Shown: positions 8,553 to 16,145 of the stretch, piece after piece
Numbering within the stretch: position 1 is the first letter of the stretch
How the letters are laid out: each line of letters begins with the position of its first letter
Source: a virus
Direction: 5' to 3' (one strand)
DNA length: 32,912 nt
Virus record (IMG/VR): IMGVR_UViG_3300036768_001282
Location: 1-32,912 of that record
The notes under the pieces: model-generated
What the model was told of the DNA's origin: nothing
The model's input: only the letters and a program-made list of their open reading frames with translations
Database searches by the model: none
Made by a program: the position numbers and the translations under genes

Positions 8553-9073
8553 TTGGCTTGGTTAGCTTGGTATCTGTCAAGTAGCTCTTTTACTGTTCTT
8601 GCCCAGGCCTTGCAGAGGTTGAGTTGCTCAACTACTGTGTCTGCTCGGGCAGCCTCATGGAGAAGAAATCTACTAGCCTCTTCAGAAAGTTCGGTTCCTG
8701 TTCCTCCTGAAGTGCTGGTGGTAGAGGAGGAATTTGTGGAAGAGGCGTTTTGACAACTCGAACGGGAGCCTGGGTCGCGCAGCCTGTGACCAGCACTGAT
8801 AGCAGAATTGTACTTATTAAGTAATGCTTTGGTGCGTTTTTCGTTCTCAGCATAGGCTAGTTCTAGTTTATCTCTAGTTGCGAGAAGTTCATGTTCAACT
8901 TGCGTGGCATGTTCTCTTTCTTGTCGCAAAGCTTCATTAGCTATTCGCTCAATTTCAGCAATCCTTTGTGTATATACGGCATCCTTATACTTTGCGGTGT
9001 AGTAAATCGAAATGGAGCTGCTAGCGGTAGCTGCAGCAATTGTTGCTAGTACAGTTACTTTAAGATTGAACAT
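8537..9073 (-). CDS. Rz: Inner-membrane spanin (Rz-like)
   Basis: A 178-aa minus-strand protein. Residues about 5-22 form an N-terminal signal-anchor helix (VTVLATIAAATASSSIS). A periplasmic coiled-coil region rich in Glu, Arg and Ala follows (35-85), then a motif SAGHRLRDPGSR typical of Rz-like lysis proteins, a Ser/Thr-rich linker and a C-terminal helix. Rz spans the periplasm and, with the outer-membrane lipoprotein Rz1, fuses the two membranes in the last step of lysis. The Rz1 gene is wholly contained in a different frame (8632-8853), the lambda-type embedded arrangement. The start overlaps the upstream gene by 14 bases and the 3' end overlaps the convergent tail gene by 16. Confidence 0.85.
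   Translation of the reverse strand: MFNLKVTVLATIAAATASSSISIYYTAKYKDAVYTQRIAEIERIANEALRQEREHATQVEHELLATRDKLELAYAENEKRTKALLNKYNSAISAGHRLRDPGSRSSCQNASSTNSSSTTSTSGGTGTELSEEASRFLLHEAARADTVVEQLNLCKAWARTVKELLDRYQANQANQDKP
8632..8853 (-). CDS. Rz1: Outer-membrane lipoprotein spanin (Rz1-like), embedded in Rz
   Basis: A 73-aa frame entirely inside the Rz gene on the same strand. It has a basic N-terminus, a hydrophobic core (LISTILLSVL) and a lipobox VTGC with Cys25. The residue after the cysteine is Ala, not Asp, so the lipoprotein should be sorted to the outer membrane. The mature part is short and proline-rich (TPLPQIPPLPPAL), as in Rz1. The combined signature of an embedded frame, a signal peptidase II site and a Pro-rich mature peptide is very specific for o-spanins. 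It implies a Gram-negative host. Confidence 0.88.
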   Translation of the reverse strand: MLRTKNAPKHYLISTILLSVLVTGCATQAPVRVVKTPLPQIPPLPPALQEEQEPNFLKRLVDFFSMRLPEQTQ

Positions 9074-9458
9074 CTCTATACACCAAGTGATATCTCTTTG
9101 CGGTATCGGCTAATATGTCATCGATGATTCTATTTGATTCAATTTCATCATCCCAAAGACAATAGCAACCAATAAAAAGAAGCATGCTTTTCGCGACAGA
9201 AAATTCATCATCCGACAAAATTATACGAAGCATTTGATTGACTTTCTTGGTACCAAAAGTGTTGATTGAAATTATAATATTATTCAGAAGTAATTTCTCA
9301 TTGATCATACCCGTTCTCAAGAAACGAGCAATCATTTTTCGGATGATAAAGAGATTGTATATGTCTTTCTTGAATTCAATTTCATTGAAGAAACCATTGA
9401 TGGCATAACCATCCCTGGCAATTTCTATGATTCTCTTTTTTCTGTCACGGTTCGCCAT
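9060..9458 (-). CDS. Conserved T4-like phage protein of unknown function (132 aa)
   Basis: MANRDRKKRIIEIARDGYAI, followed by NLFIIRKMIARFL and then GMINEKLLLNNII. I recognise this pattern from a small family widespread in cyanophages and other T4-like phages (DUF7207-type) with no known function. The protein is helical, with no signal peptide or membrane segment. Its ATG follows directly after the TAG of the upstream minus-strand gene, and its 3' end overlaps Rz by 14 bases, so it belongs to a four-gene minus-strand operon. A lysis-timing role is possible from context only. Confidence 0.7.
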   Translation of the reverse strand: MANRDRKKRIIEIARDGYAINGFFNEIEFKKDIYNLFIIRKMIARFLRTGMINEKLLLNNIIISINTFGTKKVNQMLRIILSDDEFSVAKSMLLFIGCYCLWDDEIESNRIIDDILADTAKRYHLVYRDVQS

Positions 9459-9740
9459 CTATTGTGCGGTTTTCGAACTTTTTGTCCGACGACGGGGCTT
9501 CTTTTCTGTTTCATGATCATCTGCTTTGGTTTCTGCTTCAACAGGAGCCTGTTCTGGTTCAGTTTCAGTAGTTTCTTTAGGAATTTCTCCTTTGTACGGC
9601 CGATTAGGTACAAATCCCTCAACTGGATTAGGCAGCCCACGCACACAAACTAGTACTTCGCCAGTTTTAGGGAGAGCCCAACCGTAAATAGTAGGAATCG
9701 CGTCTGGATGTGGTTTTCGAAAACGTCTTTCGGTTGACAT
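9459..9740 (-). CDS. Small conserved phage protein, basic tail (93 aa)
   Basis: I chose ATG at 9740 because AAAGGAG (9751-9757 on the minus strand) lies 10 bases upstream; an in-frame TTG at 9749 is too close to it. The N-terminal half contains PDAIPTIYGWALPKTGEVLV and GLPNPV, a compact hydrophobic domain I have seen in T4-like phages but cannot name. The C-terminal 40 residues are acidic and then basic (KKPRRRTKSSK), probably disordered. It is the first gene of the minus-strand operon leading to the spanins. Function unknown. Confidence 0.6.
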   Translation of the reverse strand: MSTERRFRKPHPDAIPTIYGWALPKTGEVLVCVRGLPNPVEGFVPNRPYKGEIPKETTETEPEQAPVEAETKADDHETEKKPRRRTKSSKTAQ

Positions 9741-9804
9741 TTGTATCAATCTCCTTTATAATATATTAACATGAGCTAACACACAGCCAAATACTGCATG
9801 TCTT

Positions 9805-9853
9805 CCGGACTCATCGACTCAGCCGCTGCTGACGCCTCCTCCGGTTTTTGTTT
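9805..9853 (+). terminator. Hairpin plus T-run in the divergent intergenic region
   Basis: CCGGA (9805-9809) pairs with TCCGG (9840-9844), and inside it TCAGC (9819-9823) pairs with GCTGA (9828-9832) around CGCT. TTTTTGTTT follows immediately. This is the form of a factor-independent terminator on the plus strand. It could stop transcripts that run from the tail genes antisense through the spanin operon. A second short hairpin, TGGCT/AGCCA with loop TCCA, lies at 9865-9878. Confidence 0.45.
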
Positions 9854-9928
9854 AACGTCCGACTTGGCTTCCAAGCCAGACGATATTATTTATGGTAATT
9901 CATTCACTATCAGTTGTATCGCAATTTA

Positions 9929-10987
9929 ATGAACCATGTTGATTACAAGTACATGCTGCTCGTCAGCCCGAGACTTGAGTTATTCAAGGACTTGGGAAAT
10001 GATATTTACAATTTCAGATGCCCTTTCTGTGGCGATAGTAAAAGGAAAAAGAATAGAGCTCGTGGTTACTTCTTCCCTGTAGATGATACGGTTATTTTCA
10101 AATGTCATAATTGCGGAAAAAGTGTCAATCTTCCGAAATTTCTTCAAGAATTGGATTATGGATTGTTCACTCAGTACAAGTTAGAGAAATTCGGTAAACC
10201 TAAGCAATCAAATCTTCTCCCTGAATTAGTTTCAACAAAACAAAAAGAATTTGTTTCAAAAACAAATGATATTCTTCGAGAATGCTATAAGTTGAATGAT
10301 GTTCCTGAAGATCTGAAATCTGTGCTTGAATATGCTAGAAGTCGTTGTATTCCCGAAGTATTTTTTGAAAAACTTTATGCTGCAAGAAGTTTAAATTCAA
10401 TTGCGAAACGTATTGATCGTTATAAAGATAAAGAATTCTCTGATTTTCCTGTCTTTGTTATTCCTTTCTTTAGAGCAGATGGCAGTTATAGTTACGTACA
10501 ATGCAGAAGTATTGATTCAGAAATTCCACAGCATTTACGTTTTGTTACATTCGGCATTGATACTACTGCGCCGAAGTTATGGGGTGAATTTCGCGTGAAT
10601 TGGAATAAGCCAATCTATATACTAGAAGGACCGATAGATGCTATGTTTGTAGTGAATGGTTTGGCTATAGCAGGCGCGATGCATACTGGTACCATAAATT
10701 ACATAAAAGAACGTCAAGTCAAATTTCGAAATGAATTGAATCTGAAGGATATTTGTTTTTGTTATGATAATGATTATTCAATGAATCAAGATATCATGAA
10801 ACAGTTATTGAGAAGAATCGATGAGGGATTCAGTGTAGTCATTTATGATAAGAAATTCAAATTTAAAGACATTAATGATGCCATAAGAGGCGGCTGGAAT
10901 ATTCAAGAAATAAATACTTATATTCGAAGTAGAACATTTAGCGGACTAACCGCAAAACTAGAGCTTAGTAAATTAGGTAGAAGTTAA
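9929..10987 (+). CDS. 61: DNA primase, T4 gp61-like
   Basis: Makes the RNA primers for lagging-strand synthesis and acts with helicase gp41. The N-terminal zinc finger has Cys31 and Cys34 (CPFCGDS) and Cys59 and Cys62 (CHNC), with the conserved NRARGYFF between them. The TOPRIM part is ILEGPIDAMFV plus a later acidic CYDNDYS. From the ATG at 9929 the protein is 352 aa, near T4 gp61 (342 aa), and begins MNHVDYKYMLLVSPRL, which fits the family N-terminus. The frame is open back to a TTG at 9914, but neither start has a good ribosome-binding site. The stop is one base before the GTG start of the next gene. Confidence 0.88.
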   Translation: MNHVDYKYMLLVSPRLELFKDLGNDIYNFRCPFCGDSKRKKNRARGYFFPVDDTVIFKCHNCGKSVNLPKFLQELDYGLFTQYKLEKFGKPKQSNLLPELVSTKQKEFVSKTNDILRECYKLNDVPEDLKSVLEYARSRCIPEVFFEKLYAARSLNSIAKRIDRYKDKEFSDFPVFVIPFFRADGSYSYVQCRSIDSEIPQHLRFVTFGIDTTAPKLWGEFRVNWNKPIYILEGPIDAMFVVNGLAIAGAMHTGTINYIKERQVKFRNELNLKDICFCYDNDYSMNQDIMKQLLRRIDEGFSVVIYDKKFKFKDINDAIRGGWNIQEINTYIRSRTFSGLTAKLELSKLGRS

Positions 10988-10988
10988 C

Positions 10989-12263
10989 GTGACATCTATC
11001 AAAGATCTTCAAGAAAAAATTAAGATTAGCGCAGGGTACGACAGCTCGATCAGTAAAAAGAGCAGTACTGTTCTTATCGTCGAGACGTCAAAAGGTGAAG
11101 ATCGTAAAGAAATCTTGCGTGATATCATTGCGCCATTAGTTGGCGGGGAATATGTTCCTGGCAATAGATTAAAAAGCACTGCAAAATCTAGCAAAGGTGG
11201 CGTGATTGTTGATAATATCACTATAATCGCCAAAGAAGTTATCAATGGTAAAATTGTCAGCCAATTAGATGCTCGAACTTTTACAGTAGGAGCTAAGAAA
11301 ACAACTATTGATTATAATGGCAGTGAAGTTTCTTGTTATGTATTCAGCGATGCAGAAGAAATTGAAGAAAGTATTATAAAAGGATGTTTGCAGGATCGAT
11401 TGCTCGGAGAGAATATTGCCGACACATTTGCAGATTTCTTTCAGAATGGGTTCTTTACTTGGGGTAAAGTCGAGCCAGAAACATTGCTTAATAAGATTGG
11501 CGTTTATGCTGGCGAATTATTGAGCGGTTGGGTGCTTCTTAAAGGACAGCAAGCAAAATACATGGTTGGTAATACTCCTTTCAAAGGAAAAGCGAAATAT
11601 TTTTATCTTCCAGATGATCCTAGTTTCAATGCAGTTGATTCGATAGTTGATATGGCTGATGGTAATACTTATGCCATTTCTAGCAAATTTGATAGAGGCG
11701 CGGCGGCTAGTCTTTTTGCAAATGTACTTCCAGGAGCAATCAAAAAATTGAACTCACTCAGAAATAATACATTGAAAGAACTTGCTACTATTTGTAAGAA
11801 AGGAAATATAGATCCAGGTAAAAATTCTAAGAAGATTGTTTATGAATGGGGTGTTAACTATTTGCTTGGCATGAACATAAGAAATCCTGAAAAGATTGCA
11901 GATGTGATTAGGATGGGTAAAACTTCACCTGAGCAGCAAGCCGTATGTGGTCGCGTAATGGAGATTATGAAAAAAGAAAATGACCCGCGCCTCGGGAAGA
12001 TGAATTACAGCTTAAGCAGTTTCTTTAATAGAAAATTAGCCGAAGCCTTGACAGAAGACAGTAAAGATGATATAATTAGTATTGTGAGTGCTAAGAGTTA
12101 CTATCAATTGAATCTCGATAAGAAAGCTTTCATGAAAGGAGAGCTGAAATTTCATTGTGTCAAGGCCGGGGATACCGAAATTATTATCAAAGGTAACAAA
12201 TCGAGCCAGGATGATATTACTTGTAAACAAGGATGGGTGAATTACGAGATTGTGAAAAAATAA
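10989..12263 (+). CDS. Unknown 424-aa protein in replication operon
   Basis: The start is GTG, one base after the primase stop. The protein is soluble, mixed alpha/beta and has no signal peptide. Its most conserved-looking part is YFYLPDDPSFNAVDSIVDM followed by TYAISSKFDRGAAAS and FANVLPGAI. An Asp in VDSIV and a Lys in ISSKF could be a weak PD-(D/E)XK nuclease trace, but the acidic residue normally before the lysine is missing, so I do not assign that function. I have seen similar sequences only as uncharacterised proteins in T4-like phages. Its place between primase and PhoH suggests DNA or nucleotide metabolism. Confidence 0.6.
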   Translation: MTSIKDLQEKIKISAGYDSSISKKSSTVLIVETSKGEDRKEILRDIIAPLVGGEYVPGNRLKSTAKSSKGGVIVDNITIIAKEVINGKIVSQLDARTFTVGAKKTTIDYNGSEVSCYVFSDAEEIEESIIKGCLQDRLLGENIADTFADFFQNGFFTWGKVEPETLLNKIGVYAGELLSGWVLLKGQQAKYMVGNTPFKGKAKYFYLPDDPSFNAVDSIVDMADGNTYAISSKFDRGAAASLFANVLPGAIKKLNSLRNNTLKELATICKKGNIDPGKNSKKIVYEWGVNYLLGMNIRNPEKIADVIRMGKTSPEQQAVCGRVMEIMKKENDPRLGKMNYSLSSFFNRKLAEALTEDSKDDIISIVSAKSYYQLNLDKKAFMKGELKFHCVKAGDTEIIIKGNKSSQDDITCKQGWVNYEIVKK

Positions 12264-12278
12264 AAAGGTTAAATAATC

Positions 12279-12371
12279 ATGTCAGAAACAATCAAAAACT
12301 CACTCAATGGCAAAAAAACAGATAAAGATCAGCTACCGCTCTGCTTTCCCTACCAACGACATCCTCTCTAA
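12279..12371 (+). CDS. Possible 30-aa leader ORF overlapping the phoH start
   Basis: ATG at 12279 has AAGG ten bases upstream and reads MSETIKNSLNGKK to a TAA at 12369-12371, overlapping the first 65 bases of phoH in another frame. phoH itself (ATG 12307) has no visible Shine-Dalgarno, so this ORF may bring ribosomes to phoH by coupling. It may equally be chance. Confidence 0.25.
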   Translation: MSETIKNSLNGKKTDKDQLPLCFPYQRHPL

Positions 12372-13089
12372 TTTAAAGCCATTTAAACCACTTACACCTA
12401 ATCAAGATTTAGCTTATCAGGAATTTAAACAAGGCAAAAATTTGTTCTTATATGGATATGCAGGTACTGGTAAAACTTATCTCGCTTGCGCATTCGCGAT
12501 TGAATCTCTTAAGAAAAGAGAAGTGAGTCAAATTCGTGTAATCAGAAGTTCAGTTCCGACGCGTGATATTGGATTTTTGCCTGGCACAGAAGAAGAGAAG
12601 ATGGCTGCTTATGAAACTCCTTATGCAGCAATTTTTAATGCCATCTTAGGACGAGGGGATGCTTACAGTATCATGAAACAAAAAAGTATGGTTGTTTTTG
12701 AGAGTTCAAGTTTTCAGAGAGGTATTACTTATGATAATACATTCTTGATTGTTGATGAATTTCAGAATATGAGTTTCGAAGAACTGAACACTATCATCAC
12801 GCGTATTGGAGAAAATACTCGTATTATCTTCTGTGGTGATATTCGGCAATGTGATTTGGGGAAGCAGGAAAGCGGATTTGGTATAATGAAAAAAGTCTTG
12901 ACATCTTTGGAGAAATATTTTACAATGATTGAGATGGGTCAGGACGATATTGTTAGGTCTGATCTTGTACGTGACTACATCATTGCTCTAGAGAGGCTCA
13001 AAGATGAGAAATGTAATTCAAAAAAAGTTGAGATTAACGATTCTGATCACAGGGTTATTGCTCGCCTTTTGTCCGCTGCAGTCGGTTAG
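12307..13089 (+). CDS. phoH: PhoH-like ATPase
   Basis: A 260-aa P-loop NTPase. After LTPNQDLAYQEF the Walker A reads GYAGTGKT (50-57). RVIRSSVPTRDIGFLPGT is the PhoH-family signature, and FLIVDEFQNMS is the Walker B region, followed by IIFCGDIRQCDL. The family belongs to the SF1-like helicase/RNase-linked NTPases. It is common in T4-like phages of aquatic bacteria, though its role there is unresolved. The protein begins MAKKQIKISYRS. Its last 86 bases overlap the secreted-protein gene that starts at 13004. Confidence 0.9.
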   Translation: MAKKQIKISYRSAFPTNDILSNLKPFKPLTPNQDLAYQEFKQGKNLFLYGYAGTGKTYLACAFAIESLKKREVSQIRVIRSSVPTRDIGFLPGTEEEKMAAYETPYAAIFNAILGRGDAYSIMKQKSMVVFESSSFQRGITYDNTFLIVDEFQNMSFEELNTIITRIGENTRIIFCGDIRQCDLGKQESGFGIMKKVLTSLEKYFTMIEMGQDDIVRSDLVRDYIIALERLKDEKCNSKKVEINDSDHRVIARLLSAAVG

Positions 13090-13363
13090 CGCTAGACAAT
13101 TTAATATTAATGTTTGGGCTCCTTATGAGGGCTTGAGTATTTCGACAGGGCCCTATGGCACATCAATGAGTGTGATGATTCCTGGTATGTTTTCCTTTAA
13201 CAGTTATGACCCGTACTACCCCAGGTATTATCATGACAGGCCTCGAGTTTTCATCGAGAGGACAATCATATACCCTTCTTGGCCTGATGGGTATTTTGAA
13301 ACTGGCAGGGCTTGTCACTCTAATGTTGTTTGTATCAATGGTGCTTGTTATCGGTGTTATTGA
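13004..13363 (+). CDS. Secreted small protein of unknown function (119 aa)
   Basis: ATG at 13004 has GAGAGG eight bases upstream and overlaps the 3' end of phoH. Residues 1-30 form a textbook Sec signal peptide: basic MRNVIQKKLRL, hydrophobic TILITGLLLAF, then VSA with cleavage before RQF. The mature protein (about 89 aa) is rich in Tyr, Pro, Ser and Gly (SYDPYYPRYYHDRP) and ends with three cysteines (ACHSNVVCINGACYRCY has Cys at four positions), probably disulphide-bonded in the periplasm. No family recognised. Context is a replication cluster with the signal-bearing endolysin further on. It could act in lysis or superinfection exclusion; this is only inference. Confidence 0.72.
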   Translation: MRNVIQKKLRLTILITGLLLAFCPLQSVSARQFNINVWAPYEGLSISTGPYGTSMSVMIPGMFSFNSYDPYYPRYYHDRPRVFIERTIIYPSWPDGYFETGRACHSNVVCINGACYRCY

Positions 13364-13374
13364 GAGGTGTAGAA

Positions 13375-13560
13375 ATGTCTAGTCGTCGTGATAAATTTGA
13401 CGAAGATCAACTTGAAATTCATCATACTAACATTCAGAAGAAGCGGGAGCGAAACAAACAAAATTTTAAGTATGTAAATGTACGCGAAATTCTCGAAGAT
13501 GAATATGGTGATGAAGAAATGTATGCTCGTTTTGAACGCTTTCATAGGAGACGTGGATGA
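13375..13560 (+). CDS. Small charged protein (61 aa)
   Basis: ATG at 13375 is preceded by GAGAGG. The product begins MSSRRDKFDEDQLEI and continues with basic and then acidic stretches, ending in FERFHRRRG. It is highly charged and probably helical, with no cysteines or membrane segment. The TGA overlaps the ATG of the RNase H gene (GGATGA), so the two are coupled. Similar short basic proteins are common before rnh in T4-like phages, but I cannot name it. Confidence 0.6.
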   Translation: MSSRRDKFDEDQLEIHHTNIQKKRERNKQNFKYVNVREILEDEYGDEEMYARFERFHRRRG

Positions 13561-14417
13561 TTTTATTTGATTTTTCACAGGTTGTGGTTGGTGCCGCTCT
13601 CGAATATCATGCACGAACAAAGGAACTAATCGATGTGCCGCTTTTGCGGCACATCTCTCTTAACAATACTCTGAGTCTCAAAGATAAACTTCGCAAGTAT
13701 TCTGATGAAATTGTTTTGTGCTTAGACGGTCGCAATTACTGGCGCAAGAAGATTTTTCCTTACTACAAACAAAACCGCAAGAAGAGCCAAGAGAAGCAAA
13801 CATTTGATTGGAAAACTTTTCATGAATCATTTAATATTATCAAACAAGAATTCATTGAAAATTTGCCATACAAAGTAATCGAAGTTGAAGGCGCAGAAGC
13901 GGATGATATCATTGCGGTACTTTGCACTATTTTTGGCAATCAGCGAGATGTTGTTGTAGTTAGTTCTGATAAAGATTTGTTGCAGATTCAGATGAATTTA
14001 GCTTCTCATGTGAAGCAATATTCTCCTTTTCATAAGAAATTTCTCCAATCAGATCATAACTCATACAACCTCTTTGAGCATGTAGTCAAAGGTGATCCAG
14101 GAGATGGCATTCCGAATATTCTGAGTGATGATGATGTTTTCTTATGTGAAAGTAAAAGAAGTAGACCAATTCGTTCGAGTCAAATAGAAGCTTGGAGTAA
14201 ATTTGGTCTTGATAATCCTGAAGGCTTCTGCAACGATCTAGTAGAACTAGAAAAGTTTCGTCGAAATCGTACACTCATTGATTTACGAATGATTCCCAAA
14301 GACGTGGTTGACGTCATTGCTTCGACTTACCAAGACATAAAACCACACGCAGATAATACTTTTAATTACTTGGTGAAGCATAAGTTACGAAAAATTCTTG
14401 AAAGAGGAGGTTTTTAA
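13557..14417 (+). CDS. rnh: RNase H (FEN-type 5'-3' exonuclease), T4 Rnh-like
   Basis: A 286-aa protein (T4 Rnh is 305). The FEN-family metal site is visible: MILFDFSQ (Asp5), [11 protein letters not shown] (Asp with the basic gateway), [13 protein letters not shown] and [11 protein letters not shown], with [11 protein letters not shown] forming the helix-hairpin part. The enzyme removes RNA primers from Okazaki fragments. It overlaps the preceding gene by four bases and lies in the T4-type neighbourhood of gp33 and gp32. After GDGIPN the sequence is Asp/Ser-rich and binds DNA in T4. Confidence 0.9.
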   Translation: MILFDFSQVVVGAALEYHARTKELIDVPLLRHISLNNTLSLKDKLRKYSDEIVLCLDGRNYWRKKIFPYYKQNRKKSQEKQTFDWKTFHESFNIIKQEFIENLPYKVIEVEGAEADDIIAVLCTIFGNQRDVVVVSSDKDLLQIQMNLASHVKQYSPFHKKFLQSDHNSYNLFEHVVKGDPGDGIPNILSDDDVFLCESKRSRPIRSSQIEAWSKFGLDNPEGFCNDLVELEKFRRNRTLIDLRMIPKDVVDVIASTYQDIKPHADNTFNYLVKHKLRKILERGGF

Positions 14418-14418
14418 C

Positions 14419-14676
14419 ATGCCAATTTATGACTACAAATGCCAAGCTTGTTCACATCATTTTACTGAAATGAAACGTATGGATGACAGAAAAGTACCAG
14501 AAAGTGAACCTTGTCCATCTTGCGGGAAAGTAGGTGAAGTGAAGCAAATTATTACGACAAATTTTGAATTGATGGCGCCAGATCAACTTGGACGTGTTAA
14601 GCCACCATCAGATTGGAGATATTTTCTTCAAAATTTGAAACGAAAAAATCCTGGTTCTGATTTTACAACTTACTGA
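14419..14676 (+). CDS. FmdB-like zinc ribbon protein (85 aa)
   Basis: ATG 14419 is preceded by AGAGGAGG, so I use it rather than the upstream in-frame ATG inside rnh. The protein begins [15 protein letters not shown], and a second cysteine pair CPSC completes a zinc ribbon, the FmdB pattern. In bacteria the family includes putative regulators; it is recurrent in T4-like phages near the replication or late-transcription genes. The C-terminal part ([20 protein letters not shown]) is phage-specific. Binding partner unknown. Confidence 0.8.
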   Translation: MPIYDYKCQACSHHFTEMKRMDDRKVPESEPCPSCGKVGEVKQIITTNFELMAPDQLGRVKPPSDWRYFLQNLKRKNPGSDFTTY

Positions 14677-14686
14677 GGAGGTCACC

Positions 14687-14812
14687 ATGAAGAAGATTAT
14701 CAAAAATTCTGATGTCACGTTTTTCGCCGCATTCTTTTTCATTGAATTCATTAGTCTGACTCTTTTATCCTCCATGTTGTTCTGGTTGTTTGATATCATT
14801 CTCAAGAAGTGA
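14687..14812 (+). CDS. Small single-span membrane protein (41 aa)
   Basis: ATG 14687 has GAGGAGG six bases upstream. The 41-aa product has a short basic start (MKKIIKNSD), a long hydrophobic helix (TFFAAFFFIEFISLTLL and more) and a terminal KK. The TGA overlaps the next ATG (TGATG). The strong ribosome-binding site and coupling make it likely real. Function unknown; small phage membrane proteins near an endolysin can be holin-like, but one short helix is not enough to say so. Confidence 0.6.
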   Translation: MKKIIKNSDVTFFAAFFFIEFISLTLLSSMLFWLFDIILKK

Positions 14813-15522
14813 TGGACATTTCGGAATGTAAAATCAAGTTAAAAAACTTTGAATCTCAAGCAAGAGCAATACGTGATAGAATCGACCCTTCAGTTGGACG
14901 CATATACACTACTCCTGAAGGGAAAGAATATGTTTCTATCACGACTATCTTATCTGCCGTTTCTGATAAAACTTGGCTTGAAGAATGGAAAAAACGAGTA
15001 GGAGAAGATACAGCCAATCGAATCACTCAGGAAGCTGCAGCTAGAGGCTCTAGTTTACATGATATTATTGAAAGACATTTTAAAGGAAATTTGAATAAGG
15101 AGGATCAAGTAGCATCAGGGTGGAAGTTGTATAAATCATTATTAATTCATTTGAATAAGATAGAGCCTCTTTCTCTTGAATTGCCACTATGGTCTGATCA
15201 TTTACATGTAGCAGGCAGAACAGATTGCGTTGGAATTTACGATGGGAAATTGAGTATCATCGACTTTAAATCAAGCCGTCGTGAAAAACGAGAAGAAGAA
15301 ATCAATAACTATTTTCTTCAATGTACGTTGTATGCGTTAATGATATATGAGTTGTTAGGTATTGAATGCAAACAAATTGTGGTGTTGATTGGTAATGATA
15401 ATGGATTCCCTCAGGAGTTCAAAAGAAAAACTCGTACTCATGCGAGAGAAGCTATCGAAGCTGTTAGGCGCTATCATTCTCTTTTCGAGCACAGCCGCGA
15501 TGTCTGCGCAGTACAACGCTAA
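14812..15522 (+). CDS. PD-(D/E)XK nuclease (RecB/Cas4-like exonuclease)
   Basis: A 236-aa protein. The nuclease core shows RGSSLHDIIERHF (RecB-like motif with His), then VAGRTDCVGIYDGKLSIID, where Asp precedes the catalytic IIDFKSS (Asp-x-Lys), and a downstream QCTLYALM (Q...Y motif). This is the RecB-family single-strand/double-strand exonuclease fold often found in T4-like aquatic phages near gp32. I use ATG 14812, coupled to the previous stop; an in-frame GTG at 14809 is also possible. The 3' end overlaps the endolysin start by 83 bases. Confidence 0.85.
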   Translation: MDISECKIKLKNFESQARAIRDRIDPSVGRIYTTPEGKEYVSITTILSAVSDKTWLEEWKKRVGEDTANRITQEAAARGSSLHDIIERHFKGNLNKEDQVASGWKLYKSLLIHLNKIEPLSLELPLWSDHLHVAGRTDCVGIYDGKLSIIDFKSSRREKREEEINNYFLQCTLYALMIYELLGIECKQIVVLIGNDNGFPQEFKRKTRTHAREAIEAVRRYHSLFEHSRDVCAVQR

Positions 15523-15913
15523 AAAAGAGATTGAGTGCTTAGCAAAAACGATCTATCATGAAGCGCGTGGGGAACCAGAGATTGGTAAGAAGGCGGTTGC
15601 TATAGTTTTGATGAATCGAGCAAAGAGTGCAAATTTTTCTAACTCGATTTGTCGCGTTGTGCTCGAGGAAGGACAATTCCCTTGGAAGTTGAGTAGAAGG
15701 ATTGCGAAGAAAGATATTCGAATGTTTATGGAGATTCGTGAGTTAGCTGCTTCTTTGTATAAGAGCTATCACATGAGACGAAAGTTGCCAAGAGGCTTGA
15801 CAATTTTTAAAAATGCGTTATACTTTAGCAAGCGAGGATTCAAGAACAAGAACTTGAAGTTTGTTGCGAAGATTGGTGGTCATAGATTTTACACGGTGAG
15901 GTATACTAGATGA
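15440..15913 (+). CDS. SleB-type cell-wall hydrolase (endolysin) with signal peptide
   Basis: The frame is open from 15389, but ATG 15440 gives MREKLSKLLGAIILFSSTA with an AMSA cleavage site, a good N-terminal export signal. The mature part has ECLAKTIYHEARGEPE with the catalytic Glu of SleB/CwlJ hydrolases (Hydrolase_2), then AIVLMNRAKS and RVVLEEGQFPW. These lytic transglycosylase-like enzymes cut peptidoglycan. With export by Sec or retention as a signal-anchor enzyme, it would act with the spanins at 8537-9073. It is 157 aa from this start. It overlaps the upstream nuclease by 83 bases and the downstream gene by four. Confidence 0.85.
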   Translation: MREKLSKLLGAIILFSSTAAMSAQYNAKKEIECLAKTIYHEARGEPEIGKKAVAIVLMNRAKSANFSNSICRVVLEEGQFPWKLSRRIAKKDIRMFMEIRELAASLYKSYHMRRKLPRGLTIFKNALYFSKRGFKNKNLKFVAKIGGHRFYTVRYTR

Positions 15914-16137
15914 GTTATAGCGAGAAAGCATTGTTACGTATTCAAGAAATTGCCCATGAACAAGGAGTCGATATAGTAGAAGCTACTTCTCTTTTTTGCG
16001 AAGAGAATAATATCGATGTTCATGATTTCATCAAAATGATTGACAAAAACTTCATTGATCTGTTAAAATATACCGCAATCGAAATGCGTAAAGTTAGGAA
16101 ATCAGTAGCCAAGCCTATCAGCAAACTACCTATTTGA
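15910..16137 (+). CDS. 33: Probable late-transcription accessory protein gp33
   Basis: A 75-aa helical protein, MSYSEKALLRIQEIAHEQG then EATSLFCEENNIDV, with a basic end (MRKVRKSVAKPI). T4 gp33 (112 aa) bridges RNA polymerase and the sliding clamp at late promoters, and in T4 it lies between rnh and gene 32. This gene has the same relative place and the size of gp33 in cyanophages. The motif FCEENNIDV plus a hydrophobic C-terminal end (SKLPI) fits gp33 of that group. Assignment rests on synteny and resemblance, not a strong motif. Confidence 0.55.
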   Translation: MSYSEKALLRIQEIAHEQGVDIVEATSLFCEENNIDVHDFIKMIDKNFIDLLKYTAIEMRKVRKSVAKPISKLPI

Positions 16138-16145
16138 AAATAGTG

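Noticed and set aside
10905-10925. ATAAATA within the primase gene as a late promoter
   Set aside because: It is inside coding sequence and not followed by a virion-type gene; probably a chance match in AT-rich DNA. The same holds for the one near 28728.
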